Positions 41,526 to 48,262 of a stretch of 64,000 nucleotides of DNA are shown piece after piece. Below the pieces are notes generated by a model. It saw only the letters and a list, made by a program, of their open reading frames with translations. It made no database searches and was not told where the DNA came from. The DNA lies in NCBI GenBank assembly GCA_946567425.1, contig CAMNXF010000001.1, forward strand, positions 124,001 to 188,000, read 5' to 3'. Numbering within the stretch: position 1 is the first letter of the stretch; the number at the start of each line of letters is the position of its first letter. The stretch is from an uncultured Clostridia bacterium. GTDB taxonomy: Bacteria > Bacillota > Clostridia > Oscillospirales > Ruminococcaceae. Made by a program: the position numbers and the translations under genes.

Positions 41526-42839
41526 TCATTTCAGCTTTTTCAGTATCTTCGCCGCGTCCTCGTGACCGTTCTGCGCCGCCTTGTCAAACCACTTCCGCGC
41601 CTCGGTGTGATCCTTGGGAACATACACTCCCTTTAAATACATGACGCCGAGATTGTACTGCGCGATATTCAGCTCCTGATCGGCGGCGGTCTTGAACCAG
41701 CGGAACGCCTCGGCAGGGTCTTTCGGCACGCCGTTACCCGTGTACAGGCACTTTCCGTAGGAGCACTGTGCCCGCGCGTGGCCCGCCTCAGCAGCGCGCT
41801 TGTAGAACAGCGCCGCGCCCTCCATATCCTTTTCCGCCATACAGCGCCGCGCGCTCTGGTACAGCTCCTCGCCGTCGTCGGGCAGCGGCTTGGGCTTCTC
41901 AACGTCGGGGTCGGGGAGCTTCGGCGCTTCGTTTTCGGGAGCGATAACTACCGCCTCGCCGCCCGCAAGCTGCTTGCGCCATTTCTTGGCGAGCTCGGGA
42001 TTTTTTTCGGTGTGAACGCCGTTTTCGTAGCACAGCGCCACCATATTCACAGCCTCCGCGCAGCCTTTTTTCGCCGCGTTGAGGAAGCAGTTGAACGCCT
42101 TGTCCTCGTCGACCTCGCAGGAAATTCCCTCCGCGAAAAGATAGCCGACCATATACTCGGCCTGCGCCACGCCGTTTTCCATTCCGCGCACGAACCATTC
42201 CCGCGCCTGATCGAGATTTTGAATGCCGCCGCGCCCTTCAAGCCGATAGCTGCCCATGTAATATTCAGCCTCGCCGTGGTCTTGCAGCGCCGCCGACTCA
42301 AACCAGTAAAGCGCTTTCTCATATTCGCGGACGCGGTCGAAATGCCTCCCGAGCGAATACTGCTCTGCCGCGTCGGTGATGTTCTTTTTGCTCTCGGTCT
42401 CGCTCGCGGGGAGCGCCTCGGACTTCTTGAACGATATCTCGCACCCGACTGCGCATCCGACCGCTTCAACTGCCTCGGTGGCGATCTTCCCTTTAATCCC
42501 GATCTCGTCGCGCAGGGATTTTATGCACCTCGCCGCCGCTGCGCACTTCACCTCGAAAGGCTTCCCGCGCACCGCATAGAGCTTTTGTGCGCAGCCGTCG
42601 TACAGCGTGACGTAGCCGAGCCGTCTCGCGGCATTCTCCTTGGGGAAACAGTCAGCGATGAGCGCATCGGTTCGCCGCCTGTCAAGAATGGTCTGCTCGC
42701 CGTATTTGTCGGCAATATAACGCAGAATGCCTTTAAGATCGCGTATAGCTTCACCCTTTTTATTGTGAACGGTTTTGCAAAAACCGCAGTAGTCCTGTTT
42801 GGTTTCGTCAAAGGTCTTTCCGCAGCGCGTGCATTTCAC
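41526..42839 (-). CDS. Sel1-repeat protein with N-terminal zinc ribbon
   Basis: A 437-residue cytoplasmic protein. Cys3, Cys6, Cys18 and Cys21 form a zinc ribbon (CTRCGKTF...YCGFC). Two blocks of Sel1/TPR-like repeats follow, near residues 175-310 and 340-437, split by a Pro-rich linker (PKLPDPDVEKPKPLPDD). Typical units end in AEYYMGSYRLEGRGG and AQYNLGVMYLKGVYVPKD. The GTG at 42839 is chosen, since AGGGAAGTGAT precedes it and an in-frame GTG at 42893 lies upstream of the expected transcription start. It leads the kinase cluster. Confidence 0.88.
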   Translation of the reverse strand: MKCTRCGKTFDETKQDYCGFCKTVHNKKGEAIRDLKGILRYIADKYGEQTILDRRRTDALIADCFPKENAARRLGYVTLYDGCAQKLYAVRGKPFEVKCAAAARCIKSLRDEIGIKGKIATEAVEAVGCAVGCEISFKKSEALPASETESKKNITDAAEQYSLGRHFDRVREYEKALYWFESAALQDHGEAEYYMGSYRLEGRGGIQNLDQAREWFVRGMENGVAQAEYMVGYLFAEGISCEVDEDKAFNCFLNAAKKGCAEAVNMVALCYENGVHTEKNPELAKKWRKQLAGGEAVVIAPENEAPKLPDPDVEKPKPLPDDGEELYQSARRCMAEKDMEGAALFYKRAAEAGHARAQCSYGKCLYTGNGVPKDPAEAFRWFKTAADQELNIAQYNLGVMYLKGVYVPKDHTEARKWFDKAAQNGHEDAAKILKKLK

Positions 42840-42883
42840 GAATATCACTTCCCTATAAATCACTTCATACCTATACACTATAT

Positions 42884-42912
42884 ATTGTACCACAAAATCG
42901 GTTTCTTGTCAA
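42884..42912 (-). promoter_or_regulatory. Promoter of the Sel1-kinase cluster
   Basis: Minus strand TTGACA (42907-42912), 17 bases, TACAAT (42884-42889). It is the only strong promoter seen for the downstream genes. Confidence 0.8.
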
Positions 42913-42978
42913 CGGCTTTATACATATTTTTAATAGAGCGCAAATACTTACGATTTTCTTACATTTTTGTCACATTGC

Positions 42979-43007
42979 TTGCATTGGCGGGGAAAATGTG
43001 CTATAAT
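42979..43007 (+). promoter_or_regulatory. Promoter of vanZ-like gene
   Basis: TTGCAT (42979-42984), 17 bases, TATAAT (43002-43007), plus strand. Confidence 0.72.
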
Positions 43008-43027
43008 TTCGGAAAAGGGGGATGGTT

Positions 43028-43642
43028 ATGGGAAGATATGCACATATAATTTACGATTACAATATAGCGCCGGCGGCGTTCTGCGCCGCGATAGTGACAA
43101 TAGCGTATATTCCGATGCGCGCGGTTTTGCTGAAGCTCAGCCGAAAGCGCCGCCGTCCGCTCCCAGTGGAGCTTGCCCGCGCGCTGCTCGCGGGGTATAT
43201 CGCGGCGTTGGTGAACATCGTCTGGTATCCCGTTCCCGAGCTTATCCAAATGCTTACGCACGACCCCGAAATGCTCTCTGACGCGTTCAGCGGCGGCTAT
43301 TACACGCAGAATTCCGAGGTGCTCCGCCGTCTGTTCGGTCTGGACGGCGGCGGAATATCGGTGCTTCTCCATGACTTTGAAATACGCGCGAATGTCGCGC
43401 TGTTCGTGCCGCTCGGCTTTCTTCTGCCGATCGCGTTCAAGGGGCTGAGGTGGTGGCAGACCGACCTTATCTGTCTGGGAACGACCTGTCTCGTAGAGCT
43501 TGTCCAGCCGCTCTTCGGACGCGCGGGCGACATCGACGACGTGATAACAAACGCGCTCGGCGGTGTGATAGGCTGCGCTCTGGCAAAGCTCGCTCTGAAA
43601 ATATTCGGGCAAAAACGGGAGGTATCGTATGAAAAAAAGTAA
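43028..43642 (+). CDS. VanZ family membrane protein
   Basis: A 204-residue protein with four or five helices. The VanZ signature NVALFVPLGFLLPI (near residue 120) and GDIDDVITNALGGVIG (near residue 175) are clear. VanZ proteins give low-level glycopeptide resistance by an unclear route; most have no resistance role. ATG at 43028 is favoured, as the GGGGG site would overlap the earlier ATG at 43022. It overlaps the next gene by 14 bases. Confidence 0.88.
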   Translation: MGRYAHIIYDYNIAPAAFCAAIVTIAYIPMRAVLLKLSRKRRRPLPVELARALLAGYIAALVNIVWYPVPELIQMLTHDPEMLSDAFSGGYYTQNSEVLRRLFGLDGGGISVLLHDFEIRANVALFVPLGFLLPIAFKGLRWWQTDLICLGTTCLVELVQPLFGRAGDIDDVITNALGGVIGCALAKLALKIFGQKREVSYEKK

Positions 43643-44207
43643 GATCGTTTTGAGTTGGGCGTTGCCTGTAATACTCGGCGTCACAAGCGTGCTGCTTATC
43701 ATATCCGCATTTCTGGCCTTTTTCGCAAGGGTAGAGTTAAGCCCCGAATACTCCGTTCCGATATATACCCGTAAAAGCCCGTTCACGGGGCATGAGGACT
43801 ACTATTACGCAGTGTTCTCGCGAAACTCGGAATACGCGCGGATAGTAAAAGCAAGCGCCGAATGGGCAGAATATTTCGACGCGGAAAGCGGCGCGGCAAA
43901 TACACTCATCTTCACGCGCGGCATACGGCGAAAGCTTTCCGTTCCGCAGGAAATGAAATCTATTGAGCGTGAAATGGACGGATACGGGCTTAAAGGCGTT
44001 CACAGCGATCATTATATCGACCTGACGGCGGACGAGCTGTACATGACACTGCTTGAGGTCGGCGCTGTCATGGGTGTGTTAAGTATAATATCGGCAGTGA
44101 TATTCTCAATAAAACGCCGCGCGGTAAAGGCAAAGGCAGTCAAAGAAACGGCGGCAAAGGAGGACGAATGCAAAGAAGGAAAATCGTCTTCATATACGGT
44201 GTATTGA
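43629..44207 (+). CDS. Membrane protein of unknown function
   Basis: A 192-residue protein with a helix near residues 9-33 (LPVILGVTSVLLIISAFLAFF), an external domain of about 100 residues and a second helix near 138-160, then a basic Lys/Ala tail. GGGAGG lies inside the end of the vanZ-like gene. Not recognised; part of a four-gene set of envelope proteins. Confidence 0.68.
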   Translation: MKKSKIVLSWALPVILGVTSVLLIISAFLAFFARVELSPEYSVPIYTRKSPFTGHEDYYYAVFSRNSEYARIVKASAEWAEYFDAESGAANTLIFTRGIRRKLSVPQEMKSIEREMDGYGLKGVHSDHYIDLTADELYMTLLEVGAVMGVLSIISAVIFSIKRRAVKAKAVKETAAKEDECKEGKSSSYTVY

Positions 44208-44617
44208 CGACCGTCGTCCTGTCGCTCGCGACGGGGGTAATGCTCTTTGTCAGCTCGATAAGGAGCTATGAGCTGTGCGCCGATGCTATTGCATACGGCT
44301 GGGAGAATTGCGTCGAATATCCCATGCTGTCAAAGGAGCTTAAAGGCATTGTTTCCGAGGAGGAGTTTCGCGACGGCACACCCGAGGGCAGGCTGAAAAT
44401 GTACCGAAAATTGGATAATCTCGTTCTCGACGAACGCCCGTCCGATAAATTCCACGGCAGCACACACGGCTTCAAATCTCCGCTGTACGATACGCTCGAG
44501 GTCGGCGGAAAAACCTATTGCGTTAATATCGACATTGACGCAATGGGCAGACTTACGGGCACGGAGATACGCAATTTCACATGTCATATTTGGGAAGTGT
44601 CATTTTTAGGAATATGA
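44168..44617 (+). CDS. Membrane-anchored protein of unknown function
   Basis: A 149-residue protein with a single N-terminal helix (residues 7-30, VFIYGVLTTVVLSLATGVMLFV) and a polar extracytoplasmic domain. It overlaps the gene before it by 40 bases, with GGAGG placed 6 bases before its ATG. Not recognised. Confidence 0.62.
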   Translation: MQRRKIVFIYGVLTTVVLSLATGVMLFVSSIRSYELCADAIAYGWENCVEYPMLSKELKGIVSEEEFRDGTPEGRLKMYRKLDNLVLDERPSDKFHGSTHGFKSPLYDTLEVGGKTYCVNIDIDAMGRLTGTEIRNFTCHIWEVSFLGI

Positions 44618-44629
44618 GGAGCGTAATTC

Positions 44630-45064
44630 ATGAAAAAAACGGTTTTGATAATTCTCTCGGCAGCAGCGGTCTTAATTATCGGCTTTGCCGTATCCGTTCC
44701 CGTCGTGAACGGCCTTCACGCGAAAAATGTCGCCGACGGTCTTGCCGCTCTGCCGCTCCCCGAAAACACCCGTATCGCGGAGCAAAAGTCAATAGCTGCC
44801 AAGCTGTGGGGCAGCGGCAACGGAATGGACTACTTCGGCGCGCTGCTTCTTGAAAGCGGGCTCTCGCTTGAAGAGCTGCAAGCGCACTACGTCGGCAATG
44901 TCGTGAGAAAGCAAAGCGGACAACACATTGAAGTCACCGAACACGGCAATTACGCCTTTAAAACCGAGGTGAGCTCCGACGGTTACTATATCGTTTATGC
45001 GCTCGGCGGCTGTGATTGTCCGCTGATAGAGCTTTACGCCGAGCTTGATTTGCGTGCTCGGTGA
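44630..45064 (+). CDS. Membrane-anchored protein of unknown function
   Basis: A 144-residue protein with an N-terminal signal anchor (VLIILSAAAVLIIGFAVSVPVV) and an external domain with GNGMDYFGALLLESGLSLEEL. Close to its end GGCDCPLIELY may hold a redox or structural cysteine pair. GAGG precedes the ATG. Not recognised; it ends the vanZ-like unit. Confidence 0.65.
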   Translation: MKKTVLIILSAAAVLIIGFAVSVPVVNGLHAKNVADGLAALPLPENTRIAEQKSIAAKLWGSGNGMDYFGALLLESGLSLEELQAHYVGNVVRKQSGQHIEVTEHGNYAFKTEVSSDGYYIVYALGGCDCPLIELYAELDLRAR

Positions 45065-45084
45065 AAATTTTCCGAAAAAAATTC

Positions 45085-45122
45085 AGATACCCCTTGACAA
45101 GGGGTATCTTTTCTGTTATAAT
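45085..45122 (+). promoter_or_regulatory. ylxM-ffh promoter with 25-base palindrome centred on -35
   Basis: TTGACA (45094-45099), 17 bases, extended TGTTATAAT (TATAAT 45117-45122). The -35 is the exact centre of a perfect 25-base palindrome (45085-45109; 12-base arms around one A; core ACCCCTTGACAAGGGGT). It may also end upstream transcription, since T residues follow. Confidence 0.88.
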
Positions 45123-45172
45123 ATTATCTGTTAGTGTAATGTTTATTTGCTTTACACTCGAAAGGGCGCGTT

Positions 45173-45514
45173 ATGAATATAGATTTTGTGCTATTGCTTG
45201 ATATTTACGGAGAGCTTCTGTCGAAAGGACAGCGCGAGGCGCTGGACCTGCGGTACAACTCCGATCTTACGTTGTCGGAGATCGCCATGGAAATGGGCGG
45301 CGTTTCGCGGCAATCGGTGAACGACTTCATCAAAAAGGGCGAAAAACGCTTGCTGGAGTTTGAAAGAGTTCTCGGAGCGGCAGAGCGGCACAAGTTCGCC
45401 GCGGCAAGACTCGCCGAGGCGAGGAGCATCGCCGCCGCGCTGAAAAACGAATACGCCGACGGGCGTTTCGCGGAGCTTGAAAAGGCTCTGGAAGATATTG
45501 AGGATATGGTCTAG
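45173..45514 (+). CDS. ylxM: SRP-operon DNA-binding protein YlxM
   Basis: A 113-residue helix-turn-helix protein (UPF0122) normally found before ffh. The HTH region is LRYNSDLTLSEIAMEMGGVSRQSVNDFIKKGEKRL (read in two parts, about residues 26-60). YlxM stimulates SRP activity in some streptococci. Strongly supported by the gene directly after it. Confidence 0.92.
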   Translation: MNIDFVLLLDIYGELLSKGQREALDLRYNSDLTLSEIAMEMGGVSRQSVNDFIKKGEKRLLEFERVLGAAERHKFAAARLAEARSIAAALKNEYADGRFAELEKALEDIEDMV

Positions 45515-45525
45515 GAGGTGCTGTT

Positions 45526-46887
45526 GTGGCTTTTGAGGGATTGTCAACAAAATTGAACAACGTTTTCGGCAAGCTGAAGGGTCACGGAAAGCTCACCGAA
45601 AAGGACATAAAGGACGCGATGCGTGAGGTTCGCATGGCGCTGCTGGACGCGGACGTAAACTTCAAGGTCGCAAAAGACTTTGTAAATAAGGTCAGCGAAA
45701 AGGCAGTCGGCGCAAAGGTAATGGAAAGCCTTACTCCCGCGCAGCAGGTAATCGACATAGTTCACCAAGAGCTTATCGAACTTATGGGCAACACTACCGC
45801 AAAGCTGAATTTCCCGAGCAAGCCGCCGTGCGTTATTATGATGTGCGGATTGCAGGGCGCGGGTAAGACTACGCACTGCGCGAAGCTCGCGAAGTGGCTT
45901 GAAACGCAGAACCGCAGACCGCTTCTGGTGGCGTGCGACGTGTACCGTCCTGCGGCGATAGAGCAGCTTCATATCGTCGGCGAGAAGGTGGGCGCTCACG
46001 TTTTTGACGAGGGACAGGGTAATCCCGTTGAGATTGCTCAGCACGGCATAAAGTACGCCAAGGATCAGGGCTTTGACACAGTGCTGCTCGATACGGCGGG
46101 TCGTCTGCATATCGACGAAACGCTGATGAAGGAGCTTGAGGACATCAAGGCCACAACGCAGCCGAATGAGATACTTCTCGTGGTCGACTCCATGACGGGA
46201 CAGGACGCGGTAAACGTTGCGGAGAGTTTTAACGGCGCTCTGGACATTACGGGCGTGGTTCTGACGAAGCTCGACGGCGATACGCGCGGCGGCGCGGCGC
46301 TTACGGTTCTCGCGATAACGGGCAAGCCCATTAAGTTCGCAGGTATCGGCGAAAAAGCGGAGGATCTTGAACCATTCTATCCTGACAGAATGGCGAGCCG
46401 CATTCTCGGAATGGGCGACGTGCTCACGCTTATCGACAAGGCAAAAGCGTCTATCGATGAAAAGGAAGCCGAAAAGGCGGTCAAAAAATTACAGGAAAAC
46501 AAGTTCGATTTGAACGATCTGTACGCGCAGTTCGAGCAGATAGAGAAAATGGGCAATATACGCTCCATTCTGAATATGATTCCCGGTGTTGCAGGGAAGA
46601 TCAAGGACGAGGACATCGACGAAAAGAAAATGCCGCACACCAAGGCGATCATTTCTTCGATGACGAAAAAGGAGCGTGAAAAGCCCTCCATTATCGATGC
46701 GAAACGCAAGCGCAGAATTGCGGCGGGTTCGGGTACATCGGTCGAGGAGGTCAATCAGCTGCTCCGCCAGTTCGACCAGATGCAGAAGATGATGAAGCAA
46801 ATGGGCTTCGCGGGCAAGGGCAGGAAAAAGCGTATGCCGAGATTTCCCATGAATATGGGCGGAATGGGCGGCTTTCCCGGAATGTAA
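45526..46887 (+). CDS. ffh: Signal recognition particle protein Ffh
   Basis: Ffh binds signal sequences of nascent membrane proteins and the 4.5S/6S RNA. The 453-residue GTPase has an N domain (1-95), a G domain with P-loop GLQGAGKT (108-115), DTAGR, TKLDGDTRGGAAL, and a methionine-rich M domain (about 300-453) ending MNMGGMGGFPGM. It begins with GTG, which follows AGGAGGTGCTGTT. Confidence 0.97.
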   Translation: MAFEGLSTKLNNVFGKLKGHGKLTEKDIKDAMREVRMALLDADVNFKVAKDFVNKVSEKAVGAKVMESLTPAQQVIDIVHQELIELMGNTTAKLNFPSKPPCVIMMCGLQGAGKTTHCAKLAKWLETQNRRPLLVACDVYRPAAIEQLHIVGEKVGAHVFDEGQGNPVEIAQHGIKYAKDQGFDTVLLDTAGRLHIDETLMKELEDIKATTQPNEILLVVDSMTGQDAVNVAESFNGALDITGVVLTKLDGDTRGGAALTVLAITGKPIKFAGIGEKAEDLEPFYPDRMASRILGMGDVLTLIDKAKASIDEKEAEKAVKKLQENKFDLNDLYAQFEQIEKMGNIRSILNMIPGVAGKIKDEDIDEKKMPHTKAIISSMTKKEREKPSIIDAKRKRRIAAGSGTSVEEVNQLLRQFDQMQKMMKQMGFAGKGRKKRMPRFPMNMGGMGGFPGM

Positions 46888-46901
46888 GCGGGAGAAAACG
46901 A

Positions 46902-47126
46902 ATGAGTGACTTTGATTACGGGAAAAAACCTATCCACCTGCTTGGCACGGTAATTATCCTTGTGGGGATAGGATTTATCTTCTATTGGTTAAGAAAGGCG
47001 CGCTTCTATCCTCCCGAGGAGCACAGCAGCATTTACGGAACGCACTACACTGGCGGTTGGCTGACATTAGTCCAAGGAATTGTGATGTTTATTGGCGGAT
47101 TTGTGATACTGTTCACATTAGGTTAA
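46902..47126 (+). CDS. Small two-helix membrane protein of unknown function
   Basis: A 74-residue protein with helices near residues 13-31 (LLGTVIILVGIGFIFYWL) and 53-73 (LTLVQGIVMFIGGFVILFTL). A GGGAGAAAAC site precedes the ATG. It interrupts the usual ffh-rpsP adjacency. Not recognised. Confidence 0.62.
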   Translation: MSDFDYGKKPIHLLGTVIILVGIGFIFYWLRKARFYPPEEHSSIYGTHYTGGWLTLVQGIVMFIGGFVILFTLG

Positions 47127-47187
47127 ACGATAAAAACAAGCAAACGCTTGATTTTATAAATAACAAATTATCGAAAGGAGATACATT

Positions 47188-47415
47188 ATGGCAGTTAAAA
47201 TCAGATTGAGAAGAATGGGCGCTAAAAAGGCTCCGTTCTATCGTGTTGTCGTTGCCGATTCCCGTTTTCCGCGCGACGGACGTTTCATTGAAGAGATCGG
47301 CTACTACGATCCCACCAAAGAGCCCGCCGTTGTCAACATAGACAAGGAAAAGGCGGAAGAGTGGATTAAGAAGGGCGCACAGCCTACCGACACAGTTAAA
47401 AGACTTTTAAAGTGA
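47188..47415 (+). CDS. rpsP: 30S ribosomal protein S16
   Basis: A 75-residue S16. The start [21 protein letters not shown] and [20 protein letters not shown]-type segment (here ADSRFPRDG) are hallmarks. A GAAAGGAG site precedes the ATG. Confidence 0.97.
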   Translation: MAVKIRLRRMGAKKAPFYRVVVADSRFPRDGRFIEEIGYYDPTKEPAVVNIDKEKAEEWIKKGAQPTDTVKRLLK

Positions 47416-47513
47416 TTTTTTTGAGCAAAGGTTAATTGGCATAGGTATTTTAGAAATTCATCGAGATCAGGGCATAATTTACCACGGCATTTAACCCCTA
47501 TGGAGGGAAAGTT

Positions 47514-47750
47514 ATGATGAAAGAACTGCTTACTACCATTGCTACGGCATTGGTTGAGGACAAGACAGCCGTTGAGGTCAGTGTTGACGAGCCCAACGAC
47601 GAGGGTGTTATCGTGTATCATCTGCACGTTGGTCCCGAGGATATGGGCAGAGTGATCGGCAAGCAAGGCAGAATCGCAAAGGCGATCCGTATTGTTATGC
47701 GTGCGGGAGCTGTCCGTGCTAACGAGAAGATCTCCGTTGAGATCGACTGA
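47514..47750 (+). CDS. khpA: KH-domain RNA-binding protein KhpA
   Basis: A 78-residue protein made of one KH domain with the GxxG loop IGKQGR. It partners KhpB (encoded at 33019) in RNA binding and division control. It follows rpsP as in most Firmicutes. rimM, trmD and rplS, which normally follow, are absent; an inverted-repeat element begins five bases after its stop. Confidence 0.94.
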   Translation: MMKELLTTIATALVEDKTAVEVSVDEPNDEGVIVYHLHVGPEDMGRVIGKQGRIAKAIRIVMRAGAVRANEKISVEID

Positions 47751-47755
47751 TTTTA

Positions 47756-47914
47756 AGAACCTGTACCGATAGCTCGAAATGCACGCATTATGCTTTGCAA
47801 AATGCTGATTGTGAGCATAATTTTGTCGCTTTAAGGTGAACGCCCCGGAGCGGAGTCGCGCATTAAAGTCGTTCACACTAAGACAAGCGTTGAGCGGCTA
47901 TTGGTACAGGTTCT
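47756..47914. mobile_element. MITE-like inverted-repeat element, 159 bp
   Basis: AGAACCTGTACCGATAGC (47756-47773) and its complement with one mismatch (47897-47914) bound 159 bases with no gene. The ends resemble those of the 24449 element (AGAGCCTGT). The bases from 47915 to 47966 hold a weaker inverted repeat (13 of 19 matching) and nothing else. Confidence 0.7.
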
Positions 47915-48015
47915 AAGAGGTTGTCCGAAATTTCAACGTGCGCGGGGAAACTTCGAACAGGTTTTAAGATAGCGGCGCATATCGGTGCGCCGTTGTTTTT
48001 TAAGAGGTGATATGA

Positions 48016-48216
48016 TTGGCTGTTAAAGAAAACGATAATAAAGATATAGTGGAAATGATACGAAAGGGCTTGGAGAAAAGCGGAGGCTACTGTCCGTGCC
48101 GACGCGAGAGGATACCGGAAAACAAGTGTGTCTGCGAGGAGTTCCGTCGGCAGATCGCTGATCCGGATTTTGAGGGGTACTGTCACTGTATGCTGTATTA
48201 CAAGTCCAAGGATTGA
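48016..48216 (+). CDS. Ferredoxin-thioredoxin reductase catalytic-subunit-like protein
   Basis: A 66-residue protein with three C-x-C pairs: Cys26-Pro-Cys28, Cys38-Val-Cys40 and Cys56-His-Cys58, followed by MLYY. This is the pattern of the FTR catalytic chain, where a 4Fe-4S cluster lies beside a redox disulfide and reduces thioredoxin. The spacing (9 and 15 between pairs) differs from plant-type FTR. It starts with TTG, fixed by AGAGGTGAT; the nearby ATG is out of frame. A thioredoxin gene lies 2.3 kb away. Confidence 0.75.
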   Translation: MAVKENDNKDIVEMIRKGLEKSGGYCPCRRERIPENKCVCEEFRRQIADPDFEGYCHCMLYYKSKD

Positions 48217-48227
48217 CCTGTTATTTC

Positions 48228-48260
48228 AAAAACCTCCCGCGTCTTAACGGGAGGTTTTAT
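48228..48260. terminator. Bidirectional terminator between FTR-like and EAL genes
   Basis: AAAACCTCCCG / CGGGAGGTTTT stem, T run on the plus strand and A run on the other side; it is nearly the same as the terminator at 24620. Confidence 0.85.
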
Positions 48261-48262
48261 TT

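Noticed and set aside
42840-42893. Upstream GTG start of the Sel1 protein
   Set aside because: It lies upstream of the expected transcription start of the promoter at 42884-42912, and a better ribosome site serves GTG 42839.
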